A stretch of DNA of 64,000 nucleotides from Deroplatys truncata. Lineage: Eukaryota > Arthropoda > Insecta > Mantodea > Mantidae. The position numbers were made by a program, and so were the translations under genes. The notes under the pieces are model-generated. The model saw only the letters and a program-made list of their open reading frames with translations, had not been told where the DNA came from and did no database searches. The stretch covers positions 281,507,341-281,571,340 of the forward strand of contig CM060990.1 in NCBI GenBank assembly GCA_030765065.1, in the 5' to 3' direction. Each line of letters starts with the position of its first letter. The first letter of the stretch is position 1. Below, one piece after another: positions 1 through 11,912 of the stretch.

Positions 1-145
1 TTACTTATAGCTGAAAAAGAAATATTGCCAAATTATATTTTTTGTTGAATGTTTAAGCTGAAAAAATTCTTATCTTATCCGATTACTTTAGTATTTTCAA
101 AATGTAATGTTTTGTTTTAACACATACATGCGAACAATAACTCAC

Positions 146-232
146 CTTTTCTTGTCATGGAGTCTAATTTTCTGTGGATTTCTTGTTTTACTGCAGTGTC
201 TGCAGATGCATCTCCTTCGCTTGAGAATTCTC
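146..232 (-). other. candidate downstream exon of the 555-1026 gene
   Basis: Read on the minus strand, this 87-bp stretch is bounded by a plausible acceptor (ends CAG) and a good donor (AAAAG followed by GTGAGT). One frame reads an acidic, hydrophilic peptide containing EFSSEGDASADTAVKQEIH. The phase does not join exon 2 of the neighbouring gene directly, so another exon or a different acceptor would be needed. It is a tentative exon only. Confidence 0.3.
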
Positions 233-554
233 CTGCATGTTTGAACTCGTTTGAAAATTATACAATTCATTATTGCAACGATCTGAGAAGTGAAAATAGT
301 ATGTCATGAATAACATATATATGTTCATTTTATCGACTGGCTATAATCTGAAATTTCGAGATATTCATTTTTTTACACGTACAAAGACAAGATGTTTATC
401 CATGCAGTATAATTATGTCAAATTAATCTTAAAAGGTCAAAAAGTTATAACTATTGCATTAAAAAAAGACATTAAGAATTTTTTTCTCTTTTCCGAGATG
501 CATTATTTTTTTTCTGAACTGAGCTAACACATGCAAAAAACTTTTTTAATATAC

Positions 555-1026
555 CTTTTTTGTAAAAACGTAATCTTGTGACGTCGATACCCGCTAGCTA
601 GCGTCTCTTGTCCCATGTACACAAGGTGATAGCCTCCTTCATTTATGGCAGTTTTCTGTTCTGTAGTCATACTCTTAAATCGCTCGGGAAGAAAGATCTG
701 ATACTGATCTAATATTACTACGACGCGTTCCCCATATCTCGTGCAAAGCGTCTTCAGCTTGTTTATTTTGAGCGGTACGTTTATCTCCAGATCTGCAAGT
801 TTCTTTGTTGGCACTATTGGAGCGCCTTCTCCAATTTCATTGAGCTGGCTTATGATTTGATCTGAAACATACAGACGCGTTTCAACAGGATTATATTATT
901 TAGGTCACGAAAAAACACGGAAATAAAAGACACATTAAATCGATTGTTTGGGTCACTGAAGTATATGTAAAAAGACACACAGATCGAAATTGTAACAAAT
1001 AATAATTTTTTTCACTTACCATCCAT
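555..1026 (-). CDS. small spliced gene, possible OB-fold-like protein, first two exons
   Basis: Exon 1 is ATG GAT G at 1026-1020, followed by a consensus donor GTAAGT. Exon 2 runs 861-555 after the acceptor TTTCAG and ends at a donor AAAAAG/GTATAT. Together they read about 105 residues without a stop, starting MDDQIISQLNEIGEG. The core, with LKINKLKTLCTRYGERVVV, then QIFLPERF and YHLVYMG, looks like a compact beta-barrel protein. It recalls small uncharacterised insect proteins of a possible OB-fold, ssDNA-binding type, but that is memory of a pattern and not a search result. If exon 2 is not spliced, the frame closes at 524. Nothing in the neighbourhood indicates its partners. The start is chosen because the ATG lies directly before a perfect donor and in phase with exon 2. 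Confidence 0.55.
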
Positions 1027-1740
1027 GTTCTTTCCTGGCTGCGCACTTCTGTTGCAAATGGTCTTTTTTCGTACTCCCTTACACATTTTATATGTCCCCG
1101 ACGTTGTTAATCCCCCCTCCCCACAAACACTTGTTCTATGCTACAGTAACATGTCCAGCGGAATAAGTACTAAGTTCTTAAGAATGGTATCCTACGTCTT
1201 TATAAGTTCATTATACTATGCGCCTATTTTCCCTTCTCCTCCACGTATGCGCACGCAGTTATCTGACCATTGGCTGACATTCGTTCGTGACAAAAAATTA
1301 CCTTGTCCACCTGGCCCCTGTACTTACGATAATTATACCATTGGTAGGATCCGTGTTGCTGCTTCCTTTTTGCTACAGGCAATTTCTTACGCTACTTTCA
1401 GTTTTTCCATAACCTATAATTAGGTTCATTTATAAATTCTGAAGTCCTGGTTTCTCTCTATGCCTTCGGGTTACAGAGACGAGAGAACACATTGCCTTAA
1501 AAGACATTGCATTTGCATGTCTCAGCATTAGTTTTATCTGTGAGCTCGATATGCCGAGGAATCATCCACATGGTTTTTTTAAAGCATTTAATTTTAGTAA
1601 TTTATAGTTCATTGCTGTCTTGACCCTTCTGTTACTGATCCAGCGTGAACGGGAATCACTCGCATGGATTTCTTATTTTGCCTTCTTGATGAAAGATTCC
1701 AAGTTTTTACCTGCGGGGGGACTCGAAAACGTAGTTTGTT
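1027..1740. other. intergenic, no gene recognised
   Basis: A 132-codon open frame on the plus strand (1025-1423) shows no recognisable domain and uses ordinary AT-rich intergenic composition. I see no repeat, RNA gene or promoter I can support. Confidence 0.5.
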
Positions 1741-2013
1741 ATGACGACGTAACGGTACACCTGACTCGAATATTATTAGCCCCTTAGTTGTTTTGCCTAT
1801 TTATAGCTCATTGCCTTCTTACTGAACGGGATCTCTTCTTCTTTGATTCATACATTAGTTTAGGAAAACAAAACCTTGGATATGACGAGATAACCGTACA
1901 CATAACTCGAATATTATTAGATCACATGTCCTCTGCCTCTGAATGCGGGAGCCATACATTAGTTTTTTTTAGCAAACGCGGTAACCGTACACATAACTCG
2001 AATATTATTTAGA
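1741..2013. repeat. three degenerate copies of a short repeat
   Basis: The phrase 'taaC(G/C)GTACAC..AACTCGAATATTATT' recurs near 1750, 1890 and 1985, each time preceded by a similar ACGA/ACGCGG stretch. The spacing is irregular (about 140 and 95 bp). It is probably a decayed local duplication with no coding meaning. Confidence 0.5.
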
Positions 2014-2061
2014 CCATACGTCTTTTTTTCTCACTTCATTGGCTCTCTTCTTGCAATTTTT

Positions 2062-2420
2062 ACTTTATCTACTACGTATAGTAAGTAGGGGAAGTATTGC
2101 ATTCCACCCAAAAATTCGATACCGAGATTTCACAGGAAATACATGTTTTGAGACCCCCCCATTTTTGGAAACATGTCCGTGTGTCTGTATGTGAACAGCA
2201 TAACGAACATTCGGATAAACACCAAACTTAGTATTTTGGTTCAGTATCTTCACGAAGGTTTTTTCAAGAAAAATCCCCACCATCCCAGACTACCCTTTAC
2301 ATGGAACATTTTTTTCAAAAATGGCTCTAACGATTCTTCATTGTGAACGACTTTTGCATAACTGGTAAAAAATCATAAGAGATAGACAAAATTTTACTAC
2401 ACGTGAGCGCGCACGCGCGC
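2062..2420 (+). repeat. dispersed repeat family A, copy 1
   Basis: It starts with CTACTACGTATAGTAAGTAG and reads through 'ATTCCACCCAAAAATTCG' and 'CGACTTTTGCATAACTGG'. The same text recurs at 43,528-44,090 and, in part, at 44,880-45,250, 45,600-45,745 and on the minus strand at 7,720-8,220 and 8,480-8,979. No coding capacity is seen. This copy has a few small internal gaps compared with 43,528-44,090. Its transposon class is unknown. Confidence 0.75.
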
Positions 2421-2435
2421 AGATCGAAATTTCAC

Positions 2436-2637
2436 ATATTTTTTTCGGCTTTTAATTATCTTTATTATTCATTTAACTCCACAACATAACAATATAGTGT
2501 ATCAACAACTTCACGAGGGGAAATAACGTGCTCCAGATATTTTTTTCGGCTTTTAATTATCTTTATTATTCATTTAACTCCACAACATAACAATAAAGTG
2601 TATCAACAACTTCACGAGGGGAAATAACGTGCTCCAG
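2436..2637. repeat. 101-bp tandem duplication
   Basis: Two adjacent copies (2436-2536 and 2537-2637) are identical except for about one base (ATATAGTG against ATAAAGTG). They therefore arose recently. The right end is followed by GGAGCAC, which pairs with GTGCTCC at the end of the unit to make a small perfect hairpin. Confidence 0.9.
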
Positions 2638-3238
2638 GGAGCACCGCAGAGGAGAGGGACGGACTTCAGAATTCTCCACTCAGACTCCCAAACGTCACGT
2701 AATCCCACTCGTTACTCGTATATGCGGGTACTAACTCCGTCTTTCAATACCACGGATTGTAATTCAAGTACATAGGTGTGCTGATAACCGTGGTTTATCA
2801 CTACTAAGGTCATTTTGGTAGTTTCAAGTTTTCCATTTTGGATAATGTTTTTTTCGATATTACATCATTAATTTGTAATTTCTTTGTCCTTTGCCGCTTT
2901 ATTTGGTAACTTCCTTGCATAAGTATAGAGCATATAAAGATTATTGGTTGGTCGGGAAAGAGTTGCTTGTGGGTGGAGAGATGGTTATTGTCAGGGAAAC
3001 AGGTATAACTACTGTTATGAATTCATGTCCAAAATTAGGGATGAGGAGGTCAGTTTTCCCTGTTTTGCTTAATAAGTGCGTATTGCTCTTATTTACGTAT
3101 GATATGGACTGTGAAATCCTCTTCATTTGCAATAAACATTGCATATTCTGAGTTCTCAAAAGAGTTAATGCTACACTTTTGTAAGACCTGTTTAAAAATA
3201 CAATAAGTTAGAAAATTAATTGAAAATATATTTGTTCT
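2638..3238. other. intergenic, no gene recognised
   Basis: AT-rich single-copy-looking sequence. Short open frames on both strands overlap each other and show no domain. Confidence 0.45.
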
Positions 3239-3354
3239 ATGTTCTTGTTTGGAGAATCTGAAAAGCAAAGAAAATAATGTTCTTACTTGTTTGAAGAATA
3301 TGAAAAGGAAAGTAAGAAAATTTTCTTTTCTTTTCAGATTCTTTGAACAAGAAC
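3239..3354. repeat. short inverted repeat (hairpin), about 50-bp arms
   Basis: The left arm begins ATGTTCTTGTTTGGAGAATC. The right arm, reverse complemented, begins ATGTTCTTGTTCAAAGAATC, and both continue TGAAAAG(C/A)AAAGAAAAT. The arms pair over roughly 50 bases with a small loop. It could be a tiny foldback or MITE remnant or a precursor-like hairpin. No flanking target duplication is obvious. Confidence 0.6.
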
Positions 3355-5900
3355 ATCTTCACTGCTCTTTTACTTATTTTTTCTTCTTGTATAGGAGTTA
3401 TATCAATATATAAATTAATTTATAACTTTCTGTACACTAATTTTAGTAAATCAAATAAATCTCATTTTAGATAATTTTTTGTAATTACAAAGTCATTTTG
3501 AAACAAATGTAGTCATTTTAAAACAAATGTAATCATTTTAAAAAAAATAGTCCTCAAAATCCGCGCCCTGCTTATAAAACACCGCTCTGGCCTTATTTCC
3601 TCTCATGTATTTACGTTCATCTCCCCTGTATTTGCTCACATAATATTGATTTGTTTCGTAAAGCCTCTCCTGCCAGTTTGGCGTGAAATGTGTCCATGTT
3701 TTATACAAAATAACGAAAACTAAGATACGAGTAAGTTATTGCACTTTCCTTGCATAAATACTAAATAATATAGGCACCTAATTACAATTGGCAAGTTCCT
3801 TAGATCTACCTCCTTTTAAAAAGATCAGTGTAATATGTTTCAATGATCGCCAGTGCAATACACTAATACACCTCCTTTTAACAACACCCACTTTCCCGTG
3901 GGTAAAAGCATTATATTTGTGTGCTTTTAAGGGTATTGGTTGCGAGCGTATACTAAAGCATACAGGAAAGGTTGTTCTAAAATTAATATCTCCAAAATAT
4001 TAAGGCTAGACGCATCCTTGTTCTTACTCTTTCAAGTAGGAAGGATCAAATGGGAACTATGTACAATTAATTATTCATTAATTAAAAAACTAAAACAACT
4101 TTATACTAGAAATAATTAAGAAACTAGGTTTATATAAGTACATTCTCAGCCTAAATAATGAAGCCAAAATATCCAAATTATGAACACATCATCCGAATGT
4201 ACACTACTCTGTAAATTCGGTTTATTTGAAAATTAGAGGATATTTGCAAGACTTGCTGTGCAGATAACTGTTTTTCAGCATGTGTCCATTATCTACTTCA
4301 AGTGGTCGAAAGTTATGTGAATTTAATTCATTTTGTGGAGTTACTCTCTTCTGCAAAAATAGTTATATTAATAAAATTCTTTTTAAAAAAATTATTTTAA
4401 ATATGCATGTCGATTATTCATGCTTTTACCTAGACGCGAAAAAAAGTCTCGGAAAACATGCACATATATCAAGTTTTCAGCTATCATGACTTTTAAAACT
4501 GCTATGTTTAAGTCATATTACATAATAGCATGATCAACATACAGTTTCTCTCATTAAGCTGCGTTTTTCACAATCCATAAACAAACAATACAATTTAATT
4601 TCGAATCAAAGTTTAAGACCCGATAGCGTATAACGTTGAATTTTATATAGCGTATAACGTATTTTATTTTTGTTGCTAAAATTGGCCGAATAATGTGTTA
4701 TTGGTTTTCTTTAACATAATATAATTAAAGTCAAGCAATAGCATAAACTAAGAAAATGGTTTTAAAGCTTGCAACTTAGAGCTTCTGAACAACTTTAATA
4801 TAACAAATATCTGCTTTATATCTACATATCTCTCTTTCTTTGAATAACATGTATGCTGTAAGTCATCCCTCAAGACCAAATTTCATATATCGACAGCGTT
4901 TTAGTGAATATTTCAAGGAGAAATGAAATTGGCGCCAGTTGGGTATTTAGCTGTAAAAAGACAGGTTTGTGTTTATTATTTCCAAGACTAAGTCTAGTTA
5001 TAGATGCGATTTTGTTTCAAGTAGTATAGGGTCGAAACAGATCGTATAACGAGAATATTATACGAACTTTCATGTCGAAAAGTACGGTGCAGAATACTGG
5101 CTAGCTAAAACTTCACTCTCGATGACGTCATTCAGCAGGCGGACCGAAAGCAGTACAAGCGAAAACGGTGCGGAAAGAGACCCCCCTGGTGTTTAGGGTC
5201 GAAGTGAGTTTTATCGGGTCGCCACGAAGACAGTCCCCATTCTCGTCTGATGAAAACACTTTTCGTCAGGGTAGTTTTCAAATACTTTTTCGTCAGACGA
5301 TATAATCATTCTCCCAGAACTTTTGACTTGCTGGCAGATGCTGGAGGCAGAAGGCCATGCAAGCCTCCCTGTGTTCTACTGAAGGGTGCCCTTACTCGCA
5401 GGCCTGTAATGTCGGATGCCAACAGCATGGAGTCGTTGATGACCCATCTCAGCATCCACTGGGAGACTTAGACTCCTTGTTATCCTTTTCCCTGGAAGAG
5501 ATTCTCATTGTGGACCTCTAGAATAACTGTCATCCTAAGCTGTGGTTTTCTTTGGCCTTTCTTGCTTTTGCTTTGTCTTAAGACCCTCTTCATCCTTCTC
5601 TTGAAAATGTTTCACCCATAACAGCACAGTCTCTACTGCATGTTCAATTGCTTGGCATATTTGGGTCACTGTGCGGCCGCATTCCTACAATGCGGCCCCT
5701 GGTTACCTCACTTGTGTATGGCATGGTGTAAGGAGTTTGGTAGAGTCTGGGATTACAATACTGTCCATGTATGTCGCTTAACATGCCTATTCCTAATTTG
5801 GTGATCGCTAGCTGGTAGGCCAATACAAAGTGATGACAATGTCACGTGTTATCAAGGTTCTCTCATATCACCCTACTAGTTTAAAACAAACCATAAGGCA
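3355..5900. other. intergenic, no gene recognised
   Basis: Mostly AT-rich. A 21-bp motif 'AGTCATTTTRAAACAAATGT' is repeated three times at 3488-3545. A higher-GC block at 5100-5520 contains two TTTCGTCAG motifs and a 73-codon frame, but I recognise no protein in it. Confidence 0.4.
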
Positions 5901-5919
5901 TTAAGAATAGCTATTGTGG

Positions 5920-6000
5920 TTGCTTCTTTGGAATAGCGGTTAAAGTGTTGGCTTATGAAATTAGGATTCCGGTTCAGTTCTCGGCTGGAGGAGAACAGTT
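5920..6000 (+). repeat. tRNA-like SINE head, second type
   Basis: The stretch reads TAGCGGTTAAAGTGTTGG (A-box-like) followed about 30 bp later by CCGGTTCAGTTCT (B-box-like). This spacing is typical of a tRNA-derived RNA polymerase III promoter. The tail is not delimited, and no cloverleaf can be drawn with confidence, so it is a SINE-like remnant and not a tRNA gene. A related phrase, TTGGTAAAGTGTTGGCTTCT, follows at 6655. Confidence 0.4.
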
Positions 6001-6404
6001 TACGACCTTTAATTATGTTTATTTCATATTTTACGAAGAGTCAGGAAGACTAAAGGCAAGTATAAATCGTTTCTGGTTGAACGAAAAAGTAAAGTGTGTT
6101 CTTTCCATAATTAGGCTGAGAACAGGCAGTGTGTATAATTTGGTGAATGGCTTCTTAACTCTTACTGCACAAGATGTAACGTGTGGGGGGGATTTGGAAA
6201 CATTCCAAATGTTGGATTCATGAATCCCTGGCCTTCCTTGTAGATGGATTTAGCTCTGAAAGGGAGACACTTGAATGTTCCTAGCACTCCTTATGAATTT
6301 TAAACACCTGAGATAGCCCAAATACAAAATCAAATTTCCCGAGCATTGGATGTTTCAGTGTGAAAGTCCAAAACTCAGCACTACAGTAGCTCTTTGGTAA
6401 AGTG

Positions 6405-6651
6405 CTCCTGATGTCGCAGGTTCAAACCCGGCGGAGGGTGATGGATTTTTTCGGGCGTAAAAATCCTTAGCATGGGATTCTTCCGAAGGGGAAGTAAAGC
6501 CAGTAGTCCCTTATCATAGATTTACGGCACATAAAAGAACCCGAAGTCTGAAATAACACCTCTGAGCAAAATTTACGGTCTTTCACGCCCAATATAGAGT
6601 AGGACGTTTAGAACCGCAGTATTTAAAGAGGGTCCATAAAACTCAATTTTC
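6405..6651 (+). repeat. tRNA-derived SINE, copy 1 (5'-truncated)
   Basis: It carries the B box (GGTTCAAACCCGGCGGAGG) and the family body 'GATTTTTTCGGGCGTAAAAA', and it ends 'CCCAATATAGAGTAGGACG' plus a short tail. It matches the copies at 12,587-12,831 and 17,670-17,948. The flanks repeat CTTTGGTAAAGTG at 6392-6404 and 6652-6664, a 13-bp target-site duplication. The tRNA 5' half (A box) is missing, as expected from 5' truncation in LINE-driven retroposition. Confidence 0.85.
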
Positions 6652-6664
6652 CTTTGGTAAAGTG

Positions 6665-7719
6665 TTGGCTTCTAATACTGAAGTGCGGAGGTTCAAATAC
6701 CCACAGCTATTTCGTTTTTTTTTCCTTTCTTTCTTTCCGGATTCTACCTAAAGGAAGAAGCTTCTTTCAGATCTTCAGTGTTTTACAGCATTCGAAAAGT
6801 GTGCGATAGAATTGCTCAGCTAACTGAAGCTCTCTCATTTTACAGGCATAAGCAAATATTTTGTTTGTATTTAAATAGCTGATTACAACCAAATGTAAGC
6901 AAAACATTGCTTTGACGTCTGTTGCATACTTTATATTACTTCCACTGATGCAAGCTTAGAAAGCAAAAAGACTGTTATTAGCCTTTTAGGTGCTATTAAA
7001 CCCTGAAGTAATATGCTCTTAAACTACTTTCATTACTACCGTCATCACTATCATACGTTTTGTTGATCAAATTTGTTTGTCAAGAGGGAAAGGTCAGTAT
7101 CACCATTATGTAGTTTAATTTTATACGCATTTAAACACAATTTAGTTGTGATTAATACTAAAAGAAGCATCCTAGCAGCAATTATTATCCTTAATTAAAT
7201 TAGCAAACGTATCGCCTGGTGCACTTGATTTGCATAAATACCCTGTGCTAAAAGTGCTTAGTTCCTGGTCTCCCTTCAAATTATAAAAACAAGTAAGTGA
7301 CTATTTATGCAAAATCATTATTTCTTAAATTAGGTTTCTATCAGTGCAGACTACTATCCTATAGAGTAATGGCATTAAAACAGCAAAGTAGAACACAGAA
7401 GTCAAAAACTGGTCACTCGCTTGCTGCTTTGTTAGATAAGCACCCTGACCCCACACAAGTCTGCGGTTCTGCCCTCCATTGACTAGGGATGAACAACCAA
7501 TGCATACACGACTCATTGTTTCGAATCGTGGCCACAGATTCTTATATTAGGGATTGTACCTTAAAGTTAAACATGCAGCGTTTACTTCCCAAATTTCCTT
7601 TCCCAATACACATTTCATTTCATATTTCATCAGCTTTCACTGCTTGTGGTGCCGTATACGGTAAGAACAGTGCGAAACGCTACAGAATAAAAAGTAAACA
7701 TAAAACAATGACAAAAGTG
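6665..7719. other. intergenic, no gene recognised
   Basis: Short open frames at 7297-7740 show no known domain. The sequence is AT-rich with no clear repeat. Confidence 0.4.
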
Positions 7720-8220
7720 ATGAAAAACTTGAACCAGTAATAACGATATCTGAAATGGCTGAAGTCGCACAAAGGTATTTAAAATAAACTGTGTGTTTTA
7801 AAGGGATCTATGTTTTCTGTGTAGTTCATTTTGTTTATTTTTATAGTTATAACAAATAATACACTCCCGAATGAACAAGACTTTACAGGCTATTCCCAGA
7901 AAGTGCAAGATGTGTATTTGTTTCGTCATGTAAATATCTTAAATGTATGATATTTAAATCAAAATCGTTAAAGGTATTTTTAAAAGTAAAAAAAAATCCG
8001 AAATGTGTAAAATTAATGGGTAGTTTGGGGTGGGGATATTTTCTAGAAAATTAGAAAATCTTTGGGTCGTGTCATTGTAAGACAGTGAACATAGATACCA
8101 AGGTTGGTATTTTTCCGACTTTTCATTTTTGGGGTATGCTGTTTGCAGACACACGCACGGATACTTTTTAAAAAAAATCTTATGTGTTACATTTACAGGA
8201 CTTTCTCTACTCATTAACGT
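7720..8220 (-). repeat. dispersed repeat family A, copy 2
   Basis: Reverse-complement copy of the family seen at 2062-2420 and 43,528-44,090. Landmarks are 'GGCTATTCCCAGAAA', 'TTTAAATCAAAATCGTTA' and 'GGTAGTTTGGGGTGG'. The next copy (8,480 onward) lies in the same orientation about 760 bp away, so the two form a spaced direct pair. Confidence 0.7.
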
Positions 8221-8479
8221 TTAGTTTTATATAACTTCTACAAACTACTCTTACGGAAGCTTATTTCTCTGCGAATTTCATGTTAATCGAGATAAACCTT
8301 TGAAAAAAACAGTTTTATTATACATTTCGTTGTAGTAGTAAGGGGAAAAGAACAATTGGAATCTATAGTCAGAGTTTAAAGGTGGAGCGATATATACTCA
8401 TCTTAAAGCTTCATACTCTTTTCATGATATCGTGGATCTATATGATACCCAAACTAAACAGCGATATTACTTTAAAAAA

Positions 8480-8979
8480 TGAAAAGGCATTGAAAATTTC
8501 AGACCAATAATAACGGATACCTCGAAATGGTTGATGCCACAAGAAAAGTTATTGGAAGTAAATTGTGTTTTAAAGAGATCCACATTTGTTCATGTAGTAC
8601 GAGTTATTCTATCTCTTAGCATTTACCAGTTATACAAAATTATACAATACTCCTTCTGAATGAAGAGAATTTCAAAGGCTATTCCCAGAAAATTCAAGAT
8701 TACCTTTCGTTTGTCAGACGAATGACTTACACATATGGCATTTTAATCAAAATCGTTACAGTATTTAATAAAACTAAAATAACGAAAACTTTTCCAGATA
8801 AAGGATAGTTTGGGGTGGAGATGTTCTTAAAAAATCCCCATTTCGTATACTTCAAAGATGCTGAACCTAAATATCCAGTTTGGTATTTAACTGGCTTTAC
8901 ACACAAACACACCCATTTTACTAAAACTGATTTTTGTTTGGATTCATGGCGCCTCAAAACATGTATTTCCAATAAAATA
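8480..8979 (-). repeat. dispersed repeat family A, copy 3, interrupted by Tc1
   Basis: Same landmarks as the previous copy. The family text stops at 'CATGTATTTCCAATAAAATA' and resumes after the Tc1 element at about 10,232 with 'TATCGAATTTCTGGGTGGAA'. The Tc1 insertion therefore split one repeat copy. A further family fragment follows at about 10,320-10,380. Confidence 0.7.
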
Positions 8980-10231
8980 CACACTATGTGATCAAAAGTA
9001 TCTGGGCACACCACAAACATACGTTTTTCATCTTAGGTGCCTTGTGCTGCCACCTACTGCCTGGTACTCATTATTTCAGACCTCAGTAGTCATTAGACAT
9101 CGAAAACAGCAGAATGGGACGATCCGTGGAATTCACGGACTTCGAACGTGGTCAGGTGATTGGGTTTCACTTGTGTCAGAAGTCTGTACGCGAGATTTCC
9201 ACACTCCTAAACATCCCTAGGTCCACTGTTTCTGATGTGATAGTAAAGTGGAAACGTGAAGGGGCATGTACAGCACAAAAGCGTAAAGGCCAAACTCGTC
9301 TGTTGACTGACAGAGACCGCCGACATTTGAAGAGGGTCGTAAAGAGTAATACGCAGACATCTATCCAGACCAACACACAGGAATTAAAAACTGCATCAGG
9401 ATCCACTCCAAGTACTATGGCAGTTAGGCGTGAGGTGGGAAACCCTTGGATTCTATGGTCGAGCAGCTGCTCATAAGCCACACATCACGCAGGAAAATGC
9501 CAAACGACGCCTCGCTTGGTGTAAGGAGCGTCAACATTACACGATTGAACAGTGGCAAAACGTTGTGTGGAGTGACGAATCACGGTACACAACGTGGCGA
9601 TGTGATGGCAGGGGTTGGGTACGGCGAATGCCCGGTGAACGTCATTTGCCAGCGTGTGTAGTGCCAATAGTGAAATTCAGAGGTGGTGGTGTTATAGTGT
9701 GGTCGTGTTTTTCCTGGAGGGGGCATTCACTCCTTGTTGGTTTGCGTGGCACGATCACAGCGCAGACCTACATTGATATTTTAAGCACCTTCTTGCTTCT
9801 CTCCGTTGAAGAGCAATTCGGGGATGGCGATTGCATCTTTCAAGACGATCGAGTACCTTTCATACTGCACGGCTGTGGCGGAGTGGTTACACGACAATAA
9901 CATCCCTGTAATGGACTGGCTTGCACAGAGTCCTGTCTTGAATCGTATAGAACACCTTTGGGATGTTTTGAAACGCCCACTACGTGCCAGGCCTCACCGA
10001 CCTACATCGATACCTCTCCTCAGTTCCGCACTCCGTGAAGAATGGGCTGCCATTCCCCAACAAAACCTTCCAGCACCTGATTGAAAGTACGCCTGCGAGA
10101 GTGAAAGCTGGCATCAAGGCTAAGCGTGGGCCAACACCATATTCACTTTCAGCATTACCGATGGAGGGTGCCACGAACTTGTTCGTCATTTTCAGCCACG
10201 TGTCCGGATACTTTTGATCACGTAGTGTGGA
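8980..10231 (+). mobile_element. Tc1-family DNA transposon, decayed
   Basis: The terminal inverted repeats are CACTATGTGATCAAAAGTAT on the left and its near-complement CATACTTTTGATCACGTAGTG-like sequence on the right (10,209-10,228). TA dinucleotides flank at 8978-8979 and 10,232-10,233. The 1.25-kb length fits a Tc1 element. It lies inside dispersed repeat family A and carries one transposase gene with several frameshifts. Confidence 0.9.
9114..10160 (+). pseudogene. Tc1 transposase pseudogene (DD34E type)
   Basis: The start at 9114 opens MGRSVEFTDFERGQVIGF, the paired-like helix-turn-helix that binds the inverted repeats, with a second HTH around KREGACTAQKRKGQTRLLT. The frame shifts near 9435, and the catalytic domain continues with KPHITQENAKRRLAWCKER and VVWSDESRYTTW (first Asp). 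It then reads FQDD (second Asp, in a corrupted context) and shifts again near 9850-9900 into SPVLNRIEHLWDVLK (the Glu). It shifts once more near 9980 into the C-terminal ESTPARVKAGIKAKRGPT. With at least three frameshifts it cannot make transposase. Family role: cut-and-paste transposition into TA. Confidence 0.9.
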
Positions 10232-10564
10232 TATCGAATTTCTGGGTGGAATATAATACCTTCCCGACCTACTAGATCCCCGGTACAAAAAGCATAAATG
10301 CTTTCACTTGGTTTCAGTTGTCCTCAAAACATGTGTGTCCTTTGAAATCTCTGCATCGAATTTATGGGTTGGCTACACGTACACTTAACCAGATACATGG
10401 TACAAAAATTATACATTTCTGGCTGGTACTTAATATCCTTGGAGGTGTGTCGAAGACTACGAAAAAGGTTGAATTAAGTTAAACTATATGTATATTAAAT
10501 TAGAGAAACTGTACAATGTCTACTCTAAACGAAAAGTCAATCAACTTTAGGACTGATTTTCGTG

Positions 10565-10760
10565 GAACAACCTCCTCCTTTTACTTATTTCCCATAATGA
10601 GTCCCATCTTTCTCTCTCTCCCTCTCTCTCCTTTTACTTATTTCCTATTCTGAGTCATCGTCTCTCTCTACCTATTCCATTGACTTATTTCGTACTATGA
10701 GTCCTTGTTTCTCTCTCTACCTCTTCCTTTTACTTATTTCCCATACTTAGTTCCCCCTCT
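10565..10760 (+). repeat. CT-rich minisatellite, left block
   Basis: About four units (starting near 10,570, 10,627, 10,681 and 10,727) each contain CYTTTTACTTATTTCCYATA followed by TGAGTC and a run of TC. The same unit resumes at 18,095-18,385. The whole LINE at about 10,760-18,080 therefore appears to sit inside one array. Confidence 0.85.
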
Positions 10761-11217
10761 CCACGGCGGGGGCCTGTCAAGTGGCGTATCTGCCTGCAAG
10801 CCCCTAAAGCTGTACCTTGAGTTGGTATCAGACGCGTCGGCAGATGGTGGTTATCCAGGACCACCATGGTGGTTTTGGTTTATCACCTAACCAATGTGTA
10901 GTTTGTCTCTGAATAAGTAATAGGAGACTGTGAACCAACTCCCCAAACCCAAATTGTTATGCGTTTCCTTACTGAAAGAATGCATGGCAGATGGGACCTG
11001 TTTCGCTATCGGAGCTTCTGGTACACCAAGCGACCTCTCAGAGTATTTAGCCATGCGTCAATATAGGGGGCATTGCCAGGGTCGACTGTCTTTCCTCCAT
11101 ACTCATGGGACGTTTCTAAACCACCTGTAGAGAATCTGCCTGTAGACATTACAAAACGAGATTGCAGGCAAAGAAACTCTCAGGGCTCAAAGGAAGAAAT
11201 GTCTGAAAGAAAAGAAG

Positions 11218-11900
11218 ATGAAAGAGGGAACCTGGGGGGTTGAAAAACCAGCTAGGAAGATCTCATCTTACAAAGATAGTGTTGGACCTAGTGGTGACTT
11301 TAAAATGCCCTACTCATACTCCAGCACCCCAAAATCTATAGAACAGGAAGCTAAAAAACACTGGAGGAAAATTTGGAGCAGTCTGTGTGTTTTAGCAATA
11401 CTACAGTTGAAATCAAAATGGTGGTTATAAGCCAACGCCACCCTGATATTAAACTGAACCAAGAACAAGCTGACCTGATTCAGTCGGAACTGATTGAAGT
11501 GATGGATGCATCTCCTGTGGAAGGATCTCCGCCAAAATTCATGCATAAAGGAATTGTGCAGGTTATCCTGTGGATAACCTGTCCAAATGAAAACGCAAAA
11601 GATTGGTTAGACCGGACAATTAGAGAACTTATATAACTTTGGGAGGGAACAGAGTTGAAAGTAGTAGACTCCCAGGACCTCCCCAACAGGCCTAAGGTAC
11701 TAGCCTGGATACCAGATACTTCTGAGGCAACTTAAACCCCAACCTGAAAACAGAAGAATGGTTGATTACGAGTAGGAAGGTAGCGGAGAAGTGACATATA
11801 TTGGCCTTCCCGATTGGCATTATTTCGTACAAGGCATTTTAGAAAGCTGACTTTAAAGCCTCCTGGGGGCTTGGCAGAGTATCTTTTAAATCCCTGAAGG
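11218..11900 (+). pseudogene. LINE ORF1, DUF4780-like
   Basis: The readable core starts IKMVVISQRHPDIKLNQEQA near 11,413. It continues through HKGIVQVILWITCPNENAKD, TELKVVDSQDLPNRPKVLAW and a segment about a serine/threonine-rich 'IPDTSEAT'. This is the DUF4780 type of domain found in ORF1 proteins of many insect LINEs, presumed to bind the element RNA. It is interrupted by a stop after RTIRELI (about 11,634) and by several shifts downstream. The upstream part (MKEGTWGVEKPARK) is a basic linker. Confidence 0.7.
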
Positions 11901-11912
11901 AAAAAGACTGGG

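Noticed and set aside
1025-1423. 132-codon plus-strand frame
   Set aside because: Antisense to the start of the spliced gene and otherwise featureless; no homologue recognised.
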